Shown: positions 18,228-27,869 of the stretch, one piece after another
How the letters are laid out: each line of letters begins with the position of its first letter
How positions within the stretch are numbered: position 1 is the stretch's first letter
Origin: Alphaproteobacteria bacterium
GTDB lineage: Bacteria > Pseudomonadota > Alphaproteobacteria > UBA8366 > Aestuariispiraceae
DNA length: 64,000 nucleotides
NCBI GenBank assembly: GCA_033344895.1
Contig: JAWPMN010000001.1
Span: 1,240,001-1,304,000, forward strand
Direction of reading: 5' to 3'
Program-made: the position numbers and the translations under genes
Notes under the pieces: model-generated
Told to the model about the DNA's origin: nothing
Databases searched by the model: none
Seen by the model: only the letters and a program-made list of their open reading frames with translations

Positions 18228-19724
18228 ATGGGCGCGCCGATCATGGCTCTGGACCAGGGCACCACCTCGACACGCACGCTGATTTTCGATGACCGGTATC
18301 ACGTCATCGGGTCCGGTCAGCAGGAATTCGATCAGTACTTTCCGTCTTCGGGGCATGTCGAACATGAAGCGGAGGACCTTTACCGGACCACCGTCGAGAC
18401 CATGCGGCAGGCCTTGAAGGACGCCAAACTGCAGGCAGCGGATCTGGCGGGGATCGGGGTTACCAATCAGCGCGAAACAACCCTGGTCTGGGATCGGGAG
18501 ACCGGCAAGCCGCTGCACCGCGCCATCGTCTGGCAGGACCGGCGAACCGCCGAACGCTGCGCGGCGCTGCGTGAACAGGGCGCGGAACCCGGAGTGACCG
18601 AAAAGACGGGCCTGCTGCTGGACCCGTACTTTTCAGCCACAAAGGCGGCCTGGATCCTGGATCAGGTCGAGGGCGCGCGGCAGGCCGCAGCCGACGGAAA
18701 ACTGGCCTTCGGCACGGTGGATACGTGGCTGATCTGGCGCCTGACCGGCGGAAAGGTTCACGCGACCGACGCGACCAACGCGTCCCGCACCATGCTGTTC
18801 GACATCACGAAACAGGATTGGGACGACGATCTGCTGGACCTGTTCGGCGTTCCCCGGGCGATGTTGCCGGAGGTTCGGGACTGCGCCGATGATTACGGCA
18901 CCACGTTGCCGGACATCCTGGGGGCGGCCGTCCCGATCCTGGGCGTTGCCGGCGACCAGCAGGCCGCGACGATCGGCCAGGCCTGTTTCAAACCCGGCGC
19001 CATCAAATCGACCTACGGCACCGGCTGTTTCGCCCTGTTGAATACGGGGGAGACCGCCTGCAAGTCGGAGAACCGACTGCTGACGACCGTTGCCTATCGC
19101 CTGAACGGCAAACCGATCTATGCCCTGGAGGGGTCGATCTTCGTCGCCGGGGCGGCGGTACAATGGCTGCGCGACGGGCTGGGCCTGATCGAGAATGCCA
19201 AGGATATCGGCGCGCTGGCGCGTCGGGCCGATCCCAATCAGACGGTCTATATGGTTCCCGCCTTTACCGGTCTCGGCGCACCGCATTGGGACGCGGAGGC
19301 CCGTGGCGCCCTGTTCGGCCTGACCCGCGCGACCGGCGCCGCCGAACTGGCCTGGGCGACCCTGGAATCCGTCGCCTACCAGACCGCCGATCTGCTGGAA
19401 GCGATGCACAAGGACTGGCCCGGCGGAGGCGAAGCGGAAACCGTGCTGCGCGTCGATGGCGGCATGACAGCCAGCGACACCGCCATGCAGCAGCTGGCGG
19501 ACCTGCTGGACGCGCCGGTCGACCGGCCGCAGGTTCTGGAAACCACGGCCCTGGGCGCTGCCTGGCTGGCTGGACTGAAGGCCGGGGTCTGGCCCGATGC
19601 CGATGGGTTCGCGGAAAGCTGGCGCCTGGACCGGACCTTTACACCGGCCATGCCGGACGATGTCCGGCAGCGGAAACTGGCAGGCTGGCGCGACGCCGTC
19701 CGACGGACACTGTCATCCACCTGA
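18228..19724 (+). CDS. glpK: Glycerol kinase
   Basis: Phosphorylates glycerol to sn-glycerol 3-phosphate in the cytoplasm. The 498-residue protein is a FGGY-family kinase with the N-terminal phosphate motif [11 protein letters not shown], then [13 protein letters not shown], the substrate Asp in GVAGDQQAA, and the adenosine motif [14 protein letters not shown]. GlpK-specific [18 protein letters not shown] and [12 protein letters not shown] are present. The frame opens at 18189, but ATG 18228 has CAGGGAG upstream. No glpF or glpD gene is adjacent. Confidence 0.96.
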   Translation: MGAPIMALDQGTTSTRTLIFDDRYHVIGSGQQEFDQYFPSSGHVEHEAEDLYRTTVETMRQALKDAKLQAADLAGIGVTNQRETTLVWDRETGKPLHRAIVWQDRRTAERCAALREQGAEPGVTEKTGLLLDPYFSATKAAWILDQVEGARQAAADGKLAFGTVDTWLIWRLTGGKVHATDATNASRTMLFDITKQDWDDDLLDLFGVPRAMLPEVRDCADDYGTTLPDILGAAVPILGVAGDQQAATIGQACFKPGAIKSTYGTGCFALLNTGETACKSENRLLTTVAYRLNGKPIYALEGSIFVAGAAVQWLRDGLGLIENAKDIGALARRADPNQTVYMVPAFTGLGAPHWDAEARGALFGLTRATGAAELAWATLESVAYQTADLLEAMHKDWPGGGEAETVLRVDGGMTASDTAMQQLADLLDAPVDRPQVLETTALGAAWLAGLKAGVWPDADGFAESWRLDRTFTPAMPDDVRQRKLAGWRDAVRRTLSST

Positions 19725-19779
19725 ACACGGGCTGCGTACAAAGAAGGCATTTCGGATCAAGCGCGAAAGACCTTTCCCC

Positions 19780-20655
19780 GTGTTCAAACTGACTGAAACC
19801 CGCTTCGTCTGCGCCCTGATCGCGGCCGTCACACTGGGCGGCTGCTCTCCACTGGGGCTTTACAACGCGATCATTCCCTATGACGACGGCAGCCGGCTGG
19901 CGGAACGGAACCTCTCCTTCGGGGACGACCCCCGTCAGAAACTGGACGTTTACCTGCCCGAGGATCAATCGGACGAACCGCGCCCGGTGATCGTCTTCAT
20001 TTATGGCGGGTCCTGGCAGGACGGCGAAAAATCGCGCTATTCCTTTGCCGGACGCGCGCTGGCGAAGCTGGGCGCGGTGGTCGTGGTCGCGGACTATCGG
20101 CTGGTGCCGCAGGTGCGATTTCCGGGATTTCTGGAAGACAATGCGGCCGCCATCGCCTGGGCACGGTCCCATGCGGCCGATTACGGTGGTGATCCGGACC
20201 GGATCTTCCTGGCCGGTCATTCCGCCGGTGCCTACAATGCTGTCATGGTGGCGCTGGACGACCGGCGACTGCAGGCCGTCGGCGTGCCGCCGGACGCCAT
20301 CGCCGGCGTGATCGCCATTTCCGGCCCCTACAAGTTCAAGGCAGAAGAATACCGCGTGACGCGCGCAGCATTTGACGGACATTTCGACGACCCGAACACC
20401 CAGCCGCTGAATTTCGTCGATGGCAGCTCCCCGCCGATGCTGATCCTGCACGGTGCCGATGACACGACGGTCTATCCGAAGAATTCGCGGGCCCTTGCCT
20501 CGGCCCTGGAGGCGGCGGGCGTGCCCCATGAACTGCACATCTATCCGGATATTGCCCATGCGGGCGCCCTGCTGTCGATCAGCAAGCCGATGCGGGATCG
20601 GGCGCCGGTCTACGACCGCATTCGGGATTTTCTCGACCGGCCCAGCCGGCGCTGA
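19780..20655 (+). CDS. Lipoprotein alpha/beta-hydrolase (carboxylesterase-like)
   Basis: A 291-residue alpha/beta-hydrolase with a short signal sequence ending in the lipobox LGGC, so probably lipid-anchored in the cell envelope. The oxyanion-hole region is VFIYGGSWQDGEK, the nucleophile elbow is GHSAGAYNA, and the late acid and His are likely in GADDTTVYPKN and DIAHAGALL. This matches the BD-FAE/esterase-lipase group. Start is GTG 19780: it places the signal peptide at the N-terminus, whereas the upstream extension overlaps glpK in another frame. It is 55 nt from glpK, so cotranscription is plausible. Confidence 0.85.
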   Translation: MFKLTETRFVCALIAAVTLGGCSPLGLYNAIIPYDDGSRLAERNLSFGDDPRQKLDVYLPEDQSDEPRPVIVFIYGGSWQDGEKSRYSFAGRALAKLGAVVVVADYRLVPQVRFPGFLEDNAAAIAWARSHAADYGGDPDRIFLAGHSAGAYNAVMVALDDRRLQAVGVPPDAIAGVIAISGPYKFKAEEYRVTRAAFDGHFDDPNTQPLNFVDGSSPPMLILHGADDTTVYPKNSRALASALEAAGVPHELHIYPDIAHAGALLSISKPMRDRAPVYDRIRDFLDRPSRR

Positions 20656-20676
20656 CGCGACACCCGTGGCGTCGCG
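20656..20676. terminator. Hairpin between convergent lipoprotein genes
   Basis: CGCGAC (20656-20661) and GTCGCG (20671-20676) pair perfectly; two further C-G pairs are possible inside after one mismatch. It lies exactly in the 36-nt gap between two convergent genes, a usual place for a bidirectional stop. No T-run follows, so factor-independent termination is doubtful. Confidence 0.4.
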
Positions 20677-20691
20677 CCTGAAAGCGATGCC

Positions 20692-21270
20692 CTAGCGCAG
20701 GAATGCCCCGAAATACTGATGCAGGGAATCCTGGAGCTGGCGGTCCAGATCGGCCGCCATGTCCTCCGTCATCTTGTACCAGATGCCTTCCCGCTCATTG
20801 ATCGTAACATCCTCCGGAACGGTACGTTTCCGCTCGACGGAGGTCACGGCATTGGCCTGGGTTCCGCTTGCGGGATTGTCGGCGCGCATCTCCACCACCA
20901 GCTTGGCGTCGTAGCGCTCCGCCTGGTCCACGGTGACAAGGCCGCTCAGGCCTTCCTTCTTCTCCAGCGGGACTTCGATGACCGGCGCTTCGCGAATGGT
21001 GAACACCAGTTCCCCGCTGCTGCCGACCGCATTCAAGCGGTCACGGGCCCAGTTCCGCGCCATGCGCTGTGGCGGTATCGGAAATTCATGCTCGACATTC
21101 GGCAGCGCGCCCGGCCCCTGATAGGCTTCCACGACCGTCACTTTCGCGACATCCAGATTGATCTTTGGACGATGGCGGAAGGTGATATCGGCATAGCGCG
21201 GCACGGCAATCGGCGTTTCGCAGGCAGCCAATGCCCCCAGCGACGTCAAGAGGAACGTTCGGCGCAACAT
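20692..21270 (-). CDS. Small unknown lipoprotein
   Basis: A 192-residue protein with a twin-arginine-like start (LRRTFLLTSLGALAAC) whose hydrophobic segment ends in lipobox LAAC. The mature part contains FRHRPKINLDVAKVTVVE and PPQRMARNWARDRLNAVG and ends in a helix LDRQLQDSLHQYFGAFL. This looks like a conserved alphaproteobacterial lipoprotein without known role. ATG 21270 is supported by GGAG 8 nt upstream; longer in-frame starts lack one and would bury the signal peptide. It follows hslO on the same strand after 86 nt. Confidence 0.75.
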   Translation of the reverse strand: MLRRTFLLTSLGALAACETPIAVPRYADITFRHRPKINLDVAKVTVVEAYQGPGALPNVEHEFPIPPQRMARNWARDRLNAVGSSGELVFTIREAPVIEVPLEKKEGLSGLVTVDQAERYDAKLVVEMRADNPASGTQANAVTSVERKRTVPEDVTINEREGIWYKMTEDMAADLDRQLQDSLHQYFGAFLR

Positions 21271-21356
21271 GGACACGTCTCCATAGACGGTGGATTGGAT
21301 CGACATAGGCGTAAACGGCTTCGCGAACCGTTTCAACGGTGCAGGCTGCCCCGCGA

Positions 21357-22313
21357 TTACGGCGACTTTTGGGCGCGTGCCTGATCCAGTTGTGCGTCGG
21401 TGAAGACCTCCTTGCGCGAACAGAACTCGCAGACGACTTCCAGCGTGCCGTCCTCCAGCTTCAGGTCTTCCAGCGCCTCGCGCTCCATCGACGACAGCAC
21501 GGTCTCGATGCGGTCACGCGAACAGCGGCATTTCTCGACGATCGGGCGGGGCTCGAAGACCCGGACGCCGTCTTCATGGAACAGGCGATAGAGAAGGTCG
21601 TTCGGCAGCAGGGCGGGATCGAGCATTTCCTCCGCAGTCGCAGTCTCCATCAGCATGCAGGCACGCCGCCAGTCATCCTCGCCGGCATGGCCGATGGACT
21701 GGTCCCCACCTTCCTCCGGAAGCCGCTGCACCAGCAGCGCGGCAGCGCCCACCGACCCGTCGGGGCGGTGGCCGGCGGCCAGCTTGACGGAGGACGCGAA
21801 CTGATCGGACTGGGCGAAGTAGCGATGAACGCACTCCTCGACCGTTGCGCCTTCCAGTTCGACGATCCCCTGATAGCGTTCCATATGCTGGCCCTGGTCG
21901 ACGGTGAAGGCCAGATACCCTTTGCCCAGCAGTTTCGGCACCGGCGCCTGGACGACCTCATGCAGGGGCGGCACCTCGCCCTTGACCTGGGCATAGCCGC
22001 GCAACACACCGTCGCTGGTGACATCCGCCACCAGCATCGGCACGGGACCATCCCCCTTGGTCTGGAGCGTGAAAATCCCGTCGAACTTGAGCGCCGCCGC
22101 CAGTCCGGCCCCGAGCGCGAGCATCTCCGCCAGGAGTTGCTGCACGGCATCGGGATAGCCGTGACGCTTCAGGATCGCATCGACGGACGGGCCCAGCTTG
22201 ACCATGCGGCCATGCAGGCCGGTCGCGTCGATCATGAAAGGCTGAACGACATCGTCGGTCACGTGTTCGTTCGCCGCGTCGCCCGGTGTGGGGATGCGGA
22301 TTTCGTCGGCCAT
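21357..22313 (-). CDS. hslO: Redox-regulated chaperone Hsp33
   Basis: Hsp33 is a holdase chaperone switched on by oxidative unfolding. In this 318-residue protein the C-terminal redox switch is intact: KCRCSRDR supplies the CxC pair and CEFCSRKE the CxxC pair that bind zinc in the reduced state. The N-terminal domain shows the family pattern DATGLHGRMVKLGPSVDAIL and YQGIVELEGATVEECVHRYF. ATG 22313 is chosen since the conserved sequence begins shortly after it. It follows argF by 23 nt, the known argD-argF-hslO arrangement of alphaproteobacteria. Confidence 0.95.
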   Translation of the reverse strand: MADEIRIPTPGDAANEHVTDDVVQPFMIDATGLHGRMVKLGPSVDAILKRHGYPDAVQQLLAEMLALGAGLAAALKFDGIFTLQTKGDGPVPMLVADVTSDGVLRGYAQVKGEVPPLHEVVQAPVPKLLGKGYLAFTVDQGQHMERYQGIVELEGATVEECVHRYFAQSDQFASSVKLAAGHRPDGSVGAAALLVQRLPEEGGDQSIGHAGEDDWRRACMLMETATAEEMLDPALLPNDLLYRLFHEDGVRVFEPRPIVEKCRCSRDRIETVLSSMEREALEDLKLEDGTLEVVCEFCSRKEVFTDAQLDQARAQKSP

Positions 22314-22336
22314 GGCGGCGCTCCGGTTCTTCGGTT

Positions 22337-23245
22337 CTAGTTTCCGCCGAGGCACCACAGAAGGATGCCCTTCTGTGCGTGCATTCGGTTCTCGGCCTCG
22401 TCCCAGACCACGGATTGCGGTCCGTCGATGACGCCGGCGGTCACCTCCTCGCCGCGATGGGCGGGCAGGCAGTGCATGAATATGGCATCGTCTTTCGCTT
22501 TTGCCATAAGTGCCTCGTCAACCTGGAACGGCTGCAGCAGATTGTGTCGGACAGGCGCGTCCTTGTCGCCCATCGACACCCAGACATCGGTGACGACGCA
22601 ATCCGCGCCCTCCACCGCATGTCCGGCATTGTGCATGATTTCCAGATCGCATCCTTCGGCGACGGCCCAGTCCAGAACGTCGCGCGGCGGCTGCAGTTCT
22701 TCCGGGCAAGCAATGCGCAGCTTGAACTTGAAGCGTGCCGCAGCATGGATCCAGCTGGTCGCCATGTTGTTGCCGTCACCGGCCCAGGCGACCGTCTTCC
22801 CCCGGATCGAACCGCGATGCTGTTCATAGGTCATCACATCCGCCATCAGCTGGCAGGGATGGGTGCGGTCGGTCAGACCGTTGATGACCGGAACACTTGC
22901 ATGCTCCGCCAGTTCCAGCAGCTTCTCTTCTTCCGTCGTACGGATCATGATCGCGTCGACATAGCGGGACAGGACACGCGCCGTGTCGGCGATGGTCTCG
23001 CCGCGGCCCAGCTGCGTTTCCGCCGGAGTCATCACGACGACATGGCCGCCCAGCTGCTTCATGCCGACGTCGAAGCTGATGCGTGTGCGGGTCGAGGGCT
23101 TCTCAAAAATGCAGGCCAGTGCCTTGCCGGCCAGCGGTTTCGGCGCATCGGCCGGGGCGCCGCGATGGGCGTTCCCGTAATCCAGCATGGTGCGCAGGGT
23201 TGCTTCGTCGAACTTGTCGAGATCCAGGAAGTGCTTAGGCGCCAT
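22337..23245 (-). CDS. argF: Ornithine carbamoyltransferase
   Basis: Makes citrulline from ornithine and carbamoyl phosphate in arginine synthesis. The 302-residue protein has the carbamoyl-phosphate motif FEKPSTRTR, the HPCQ motif ([11 protein letters not shown]), the ornithine loop (VSMGD) and the catalytic [11 protein letters not shown]. The ATG at 23245 overlaps the end of argD by 11 nt, indicating translational coupling. Confidence 0.97.
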   Translation of the reverse strand: MAPKHFLDLDKFDEATLRTMLDYGNAHRGAPADAPKPLAGKALACIFEKPSTRTRISFDVGMKQLGGHVVVMTPAETQLGRGETIADTARVLSRYVDAIMIRTTEEEKLLELAEHASVPVINGLTDRTHPCQLMADVMTYEQHRGSIRGKTVAWAGDGNNMATSWIHAAARFKFKLRIACPEELQPPRDVLDWAVAEGCDLEIMHNAGHAVEGADCVVTDVWVSMGDKDAPVRHNLLQPFQVDEALMAKAKDDAIFMHCLPAHRGEEVTAGVIDGPQSVVWDEAENRMHAQKGILLWCLGGN

Positions 23246-24434
23246 CGGACAAACTCCATTCCGATGCCGTCTTGTCCAGGATCGCAACGGCCTCGTCGAT
23301 ATGAGATTCCTCAACAATCAGCGGCGGCAGCAGGCGGATGACATTCTCGCCCGCGCCGACGGTCAGCAGACCCGCGTCCCGCAGCGCGTCGATGAATTTC
23401 AGGTTGGTGACGTCCTTCGTGCAGACCAGCCCCTGCATCAGCCCGGCCCCGCGATGCCCGGCGAAGACCTTCGGGTGTTTGGCGACCAGGTCGTCCAGAC
23501 GGTCCCAAAGATGGGACCCCACCTTCTCAACCCCGTCCAGGAAGCCCGGTGCCAGGATCACATCCATCACGGCATTGCCGACCGCCATGGCAAGTGGGTT
23601 GCCGCCGAAGGTCGTGCCATGGGTACCGGGCGTCAACCCTCGCGCCGCCTTTTCCGTGGACAGGATGGCCCCCATCGGGAAGCCGCCGCCGATGCCCTTG
23701 GCCGTGGCGATGGCATCCGGTTCGATCCCGGCCCATTCATGGGCCCACATCTTGCCGGTCCGGCCGTTGCCTGACTGGACCTCGTCCAGAATCAGCAGGA
23801 TGCCGAACTCGTCCGCCGCGGCGCGCAGATCGCGCAGATACTGCAACGCGCCGGGGCGAATGCCGCCCTCGCCCTGGATCGGTTCGATCAGGATCGCGGC
23901 GGTTTCCGGGCCGATGGCGTCGCGCAGGGCGTTCATATTGCCGAAAGGCACATTGTCGAAGCCTTCGACCGCAGGGCCGAATCCGTCCATGTATTTCTTG
24001 TTGTTCGCCGCCGCGATGGTCGCCAGAGACCGACCATGGAAGGCGCCTTCGACCGTGACCACCCGGAACTTCTCCGGATGACCGTCGACCGCGTGATAGC
24101 GCCGGGCCAGCTTGATCAGCCCTTCCAGCGCCTCGACGCCGGAATTGCAGAAGAAGACGCGGTCGGCGAAGGATGTTTCGGTCAGCCGCCTGGCCAGCCT
24201 CTCGCCGTCCGGAATGGTGTAGAGGTTCGTCGTGTGCCAGAGCTTCCCGGCCTGTTCGGTCAGGGCCTTGACCAGATGCGGATGGGCATGGCCCAGCGCG
24301 TTCACGGCGATCCCGGCATAGAAGTCGAGATATCGTCGCCCGTCCGTATCCCACAGATAGACGCCTTCACCCCGGTCCATCGCAATCGGCGACCGGGCAT
24401 AGGTGTTCATCACTGCGGATTGGGACTCAGACAT
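23235..24434 (-). CDS. argD: Acetylornithine aminotransferase
   Basis: PLP-dependent class III aminotransferase, 399 residues, converting N-acetylglutamate semialdehyde to N-acetylornithine; ArgD enzymes often also act as succinyldiaminopimelate aminotransferase. Visible are [28 protein letters not shown], the PLP-binding Asp in [14 protein letters not shown] and the Schiff-base Lys in [14 protein letters not shown]. It heads the argD-argF-hslO unit. The start may be ATG 24434 or the in-frame ATG eight codons later. Confidence 0.96.
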   Translation of the reverse strand: MSESQSAVMNTYARSPIAMDRGEGVYLWDTDGRRYLDFYAGIAVNALGHAHPHLVKALTEQAGKLWHTTNLYTIPDGERLARRLTETSFADRVFFCNSGVEALEGLIKLARRYHAVDGHPEKFRVVTVEGAFHGRSLATIAAANNKKYMDGFGPAVEGFDNVPFGNMNALRDAIGPETAAILIEPIQGEGGIRPGALQYLRDLRAAADEFGILLILDEVQSGNGRTGKMWAHEWAGIEPDAIATAKGIGGGFPMGAILSTEKAARGLTPGTHGTTFGGNPLAMAVGNAVMDVILAPGFLDGVEKVGSHLWDRLDDLVAKHPKVFAGHRGAGLMQGLVCTKDVTNLKFIDALRDAGLLTVGAGENVIRLLPPLIVEESHIDEAVAILDKTASEWSLSDGA

Positions 24435-24578
24435 CTCCTCGTTCTCGCTCTTTCCTGAAAAGCCCTGAAACGCGTCGGGCGATCGGTTACCGCCCTGATC
24501 CCGCGCCGGGAACGCGGGAAATTGCAGGCCCCCGCGCCGTAAGTCAACAATCTGGGAAATCCGTCCGGTTGGGACGGT

Positions 24579-26558
24579 CTAGAAATTTTCCTTATGGAAG
24601 CCGAAGCGGAAATCGGCGGCGGTCGCAGCCAGGATTTTCGCCAGCGGGGCCGGACCGCAGAAATAGACGTCGACCTGTCTGCCGGGGTTCTCTTCGGCAA
24701 CCTGCCGGAAGATCGCCCGCCAGTCCGGTCGGTCCAGATTGGTGCGATTGCGCAGACCGGTGAACAGGTCGCGACCGATCTCGCTGTGATAGACATCCAT
24801 GGCCATATCCAGCGTAGCGGAAGTCACATCCAGCTTCACGCCGGTCAGATAGACCTGTGCATCCAGCAGCTTTCCATCTGGATCTTCCGCCTCCAGCCCG
24901 GAGATCATGTCCGAGAACCACTCGAAGGCATATTGATCCCGGTTCATCCAGACGAAATGCACCTTCTTCAGGCCAAGCCCGGCATCCCCCGCAGCCCGCC
25001 GACGAAAAACGGATTTCAGGATCGCCGCAAAGGGCGTGACACCGATCCCGGCACCGATCAGCACCGCGACTTCAGATTTGAAGATATGCGTGCTGGGCGT
25101 CCCGTAAGGACCGTCGATGAACGCCTCGCCCAATACCGCGGGTTGTTCCTTGGCATGGCTGTGAAGTTTCCGCGTCCAGTTTCCCAGTCCCCGAACATGC
25201 ACCGACAGAATGCCGTTTTCCTCCGGGCAGGTCGTGACCGTGAACGGGTGCCATTCGCGCCTGGAAATCGGCGGATACCTCACAAAGACATAATCACCGG
25301 GCTGGTAGGTGTAGCCATCGGGCAACTGCACCTCCAACCGCGTCACCGAGGACGGCAACGGTTCCGCCGCGCTGACCGGGAAGGCCCGGCGCGTGTGGCG
25401 GAAACGGATCAGCCGTTCCGCGACATAGCCCAGAATTGGTATGCCCGCCCAGATCCAGAAGACCGGCCCGTGCATCACGGCCAGCACGAACCACACCAGA
25501 TAGAGCATATGGGTGAAATAGAAGAGCTCGAACCGACCGCTGCGCCGAATCCAATCCAGCGCGCAAATCCACATGACCAGAAAAGCGATCATCAGGACCA
25601 TGCCCGTCAGCCCCGCCGAGGTGCCGAACAGATGGGCGGGAATACCGCCTTCAAGGGTCGCGTAGTTCGCCAGATGCGCCGCGGTGTGCAGACCGGCAAA
25701 GCCCATCATCACGTGGCCGACCAGTTTATGGAAGGCGATGGCGTGATCGACCGGCACGATCTCGCCCAGCACCGAATGCCGAACCCGTGTCAGCAGGTGG
25801 CGCAGCATCGGAATCAGGATCAGGGCACCATTAAAATTCAGACACGCCCCGCCGCCGCGCGCCAACTGGACGTATATATTGGCCCCGGCCTCGGCATAGG
25901 TGACAATGGCATTGGCGAACAGGGCGATATTGGCGACAAAATAGAGCAGCAGCAAGGTAGACGCCGCGCGGTTGCTGGCAATCCTCTGCCCCAGAATACG
26001 CAGCCGATCGCCGAGACTGGGCCCACGTTTCGGGCGGGGTGGAGGCGGCATCAGCAGGGCGGTCGCCGAACGCGACATTTGCGCCTTCAACTTCGGATAG
26101 GCGTCCAGCACGCCCTGAAACTCCACGAAGTCGATCCCGCCATCTCCATCCGCGTCGGCGCGCCGGAACAGCGCGTCCGTCAAACCGTTCACGGCGACGT
26201 CCGGCAGGCTGGCGCCGTGTTGGGCTAGGCTGGCCGTCAGGATGCGATGCAACTCGTCCCAGTCGATCTCACCGCTGTCATCCGGATCGTGCAGGTCAAA
26301 GGCAAAACGCAGCCGGTCTTCATCCGTTCCCTGGACGATCCGCTCCGCGAAGACGACGAATTCCGCCGTATCAATGCGACCGCTGCCGTCGCGGTCCACC
26401 ATCGCAAACAGGCGCTTGGCGTAATAGGGATCACGCAGGCCCAGAGCGGCTCCCAACTCGCCCAGATCGATCGAGGCATCCGCCCCGGCGATTTCATTGA
26501 AGCGCTGACGCATCGTGTCGAGGAACACACGGTCCTCGGACGTGATTTCGCCGGTCAT
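24579..26558 (-). CDS. EF-hand NADPH oxidase, NOX5-like
   Basis: A 659-residue predicted calcium-regulated superoxide-producing oxidase. Three canonical EF-hand loops lie at residues 55-66 (DRDGSGRIDTAE), 91-102 (DPDDSGEIDWDE) and 135-146 (DADGDGGIDFVE), after a degenerate one near 28-39. About six membrane segments (200-385) carry the ferric-reductase haem histidines H277/H291 (FHK...HTAAHL) and H350/H363 (FTH...MHG), spaced 14 and 13 residues as in human NOX enzymes. RRSGRFELFYFTH resembles NOX5. The FAD site is HPFTV near 437, the NADPH sites are GAGIGVTPFAAIL and CGP, and the protein ends FGFHKENF, like the KENF end of NOX2. ATG 26558 has GGGGGA upstream. Activity and calcium control are inferred. 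Confidence 0.93.
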   Translation of the reverse strand: MTGEITSEDRVFLDTMRQRFNEIAGADASIDLGELGAALGLRDPYYAKRLFAMVDRDGSGRIDTAEFVVFAERIVQGTDEDRLRFAFDLHDPDDSGEIDWDELHRILTASLAQHGASLPDVAVNGLTDALFRRADADGDGGIDFVEFQGVLDAYPKLKAQMSRSATALLMPPPPRPKRGPSLGDRLRILGQRIASNRAASTLLLLYFVANIALFANAIVTYAEAGANIYVQLARGGGACLNFNGALILIPMLRHLLTRVRHSVLGEIVPVDHAIAFHKLVGHVMMGFAGLHTAAHLANYATLEGGIPAHLFGTSAGLTGMVLMIAFLVMWICALDWIRRSGRFELFYFTHMLYLVWFVLAVMHGPVFWIWAGIPILGYVAERLIRFRHTRRAFPVSAAEPLPSSVTRLEVQLPDGYTYQPGDYVFVRYPPISRREWHPFTVTTCPEENGILSVHVRGLGNWTRKLHSHAKEQPAVLGEAFIDGPYGTPSTHIFKSEVAVLIGAGIGVTPFAAILKSVFRRRAAGDAGLGLKKVHFVWMNRDQYAFEWFSDMISGLEAEDPDGKLLDAQVYLTGVKLDVTSATLDMAMDVYHSEIGRDLFTGLRNRTNLDRPDWRAIFRQVAEENPGRQVDVYFCGPAPLAKILAATAADFRFGFHKENF

Positions 26559-26656
26559 GGTATTCCCCCAAATCGTCCCCGACGACACTATAGCCCGCGT
26601 TTCGGGGATTGGGGTCTTTAATCCATGCGGCAGGCGAAGCGCATGCGGTCCGGTAG

Positions 26657-27835
26657 CTACGGACCGTCGTAGAGCCAGGCCAGCCCTTCATAGGACTGTT
26701 CCGGCGTGCGCATGCCCAGTACGTGATTCCGCAGGTCGGCACGAACATCGGCGGCGTGGTAGATCTCGCCCAGCAGCCGGGCCATCAGTTGGACCCGTGC
26801 CGTGCGCAGATAGCGGGCATCACGATAGGCCTCGAAGGCCCTGGGGAAGTCGTCGCCGGCCTGTTCAAGCGCATCCGAAAGACAGACCGCATCCTCTGTC
26901 GCCATGCAGGCGCCCTGCGCGAAGTACTGCAACATCGGATGCGCGGCATCGCCCAACAGGGCGACATTGCCCTGGAACCACTCGCGGATCGGTTCGCGAT
27001 CGCACAGGACCCAATACCGCCAGTCGGTGATACGCGACAGAAGGCTGGCGGGGCGCGGATCGACGCCTTCGAACCGCTGCATCAACTCGTCCCGGTCGCC
27101 GGACAGATCCCAGCCTTCGACGTAACGGTCACTGTGAAAAACCGCGACCATGTTGAACAGTTCCTTCCGGCGCAGCGGGTAATGCACCAGATGGGTTTTC
27201 GGCCCGGCCCAGAGGCTGGCGGAATCCCAGCGCACATTCTCCGGCACCTGGTCATAGGGCAGCACCGCCCGATAGGCGATGTGGCCCGACACCCGGGGCG
27301 GGCCGTCATTCAACATCTGAGCACGCACCCTGGACCACAGGCCATCCGCGCCGATCAGGGCCCGGCCCTCGCGCGTGGTCCCATCGGCCAGCCGAAGGGT
27401 AACCCGGTCGCCCTGGTCGGAATACCCCGTGACCTTGGCCTCGGTTTCAAGAACGACGAGGTCGTCCAGTTCCTGACAGGATTTCAGCAGGGTCGTGTGC
27501 AGATCGCCGCGATGGGTGACGGCATAGGGTTTGCCGAACCGCGCCTCGAAGGGCTGTTTCAGCGGAACCTGCATCACCCGCTCGCCGGTCAGGCTATCCA
27601 TGAAACGGATGTCGTCGACGAAGACGGCGTCGGCGCGGATCGCATCCTCGATCCCCAATCGTTCGAACATGCGAAAGACGTTGGGGCTCAACTGGATGCC
27701 CGCCCCGATCTCGCCGAAGGCGCGCCCCTGTTCCAGCACATGGACCCGCCGCCCCTTCAGAGCCAGCGCCCGAGCCGTCGCCAGGCCACCGATGCCGCCG
27801 CCGACGATCAGTATGGGGGCGTCCTGTGCCGCCAT
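26657..27835 (-). CDS. FAD-dependent aromatic monooxygenase (3-hydroxybenzoate 6-hydroxylase-like)
   Basis: A 392-residue class A flavoprotein hydroxylase. Motifs: Rossmann fingerprint ILIVGGGIGGLATARAL, the DG motif LIGADGLWSRVR and the FAD-binding GDAAHPMLQYFAQGACMA. The combination with GEIGAGIQLSPNVFRMFE is characteristic of salicylate / 3-hydroxybenzoate hydroxylases, which add a ring hydroxyl using NAD(P)H and O2; the closest guess is 3-hydroxybenzoate 6-monooxygenase, making gentisate. No gentisate-pathway genes are nearby, so the substrate is uncertain. GAGGG precedes ATG 27835. Confidence 0.85.
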   Translation of the reverse strand: MAAQDAPILIVGGGIGGLATARALALKGRRVHVLEQGRAFGEIGAGIQLSPNVFRMFERLGIEDAIRADAVFVDDIRFMDSLTGERVMQVPLKQPFEARFGKPYAVTHRGDLHTTLLKSCQELDDLVVLETEAKVTGYSDQGDRVTLRLADGTTREGRALIGADGLWSRVRAQMLNDGPPRVSGHIAYRAVLPYDQVPENVRWDSASLWAGPKTHLVHYPLRRKELFNMVAVFHSDRYVEGWDLSGDRDELMQRFEGVDPRPASLLSRITDWRYWVLCDREPIREWFQGNVALLGDAAHPMLQYFAQGACMATEDAVCLSDALEQAGDDFPRAFEAYRDARYLRTARVQLMARLLGEIYHAADVRADLRNHVLGMRTPEQSYEGLAWLYDGP

Positions 27836-27869
27836 TTCTACCCTCCCCTTTCGCGTTTACCGGGCAGGA

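Noticed and set aside
24435-24578. Terminator CCCGCG/CGCGGG hairpin between the NOX gene and argD
   Set aside because: The stem is present around 24503-24519 but no T-run follows in the direction of transcription; evidence too thin.
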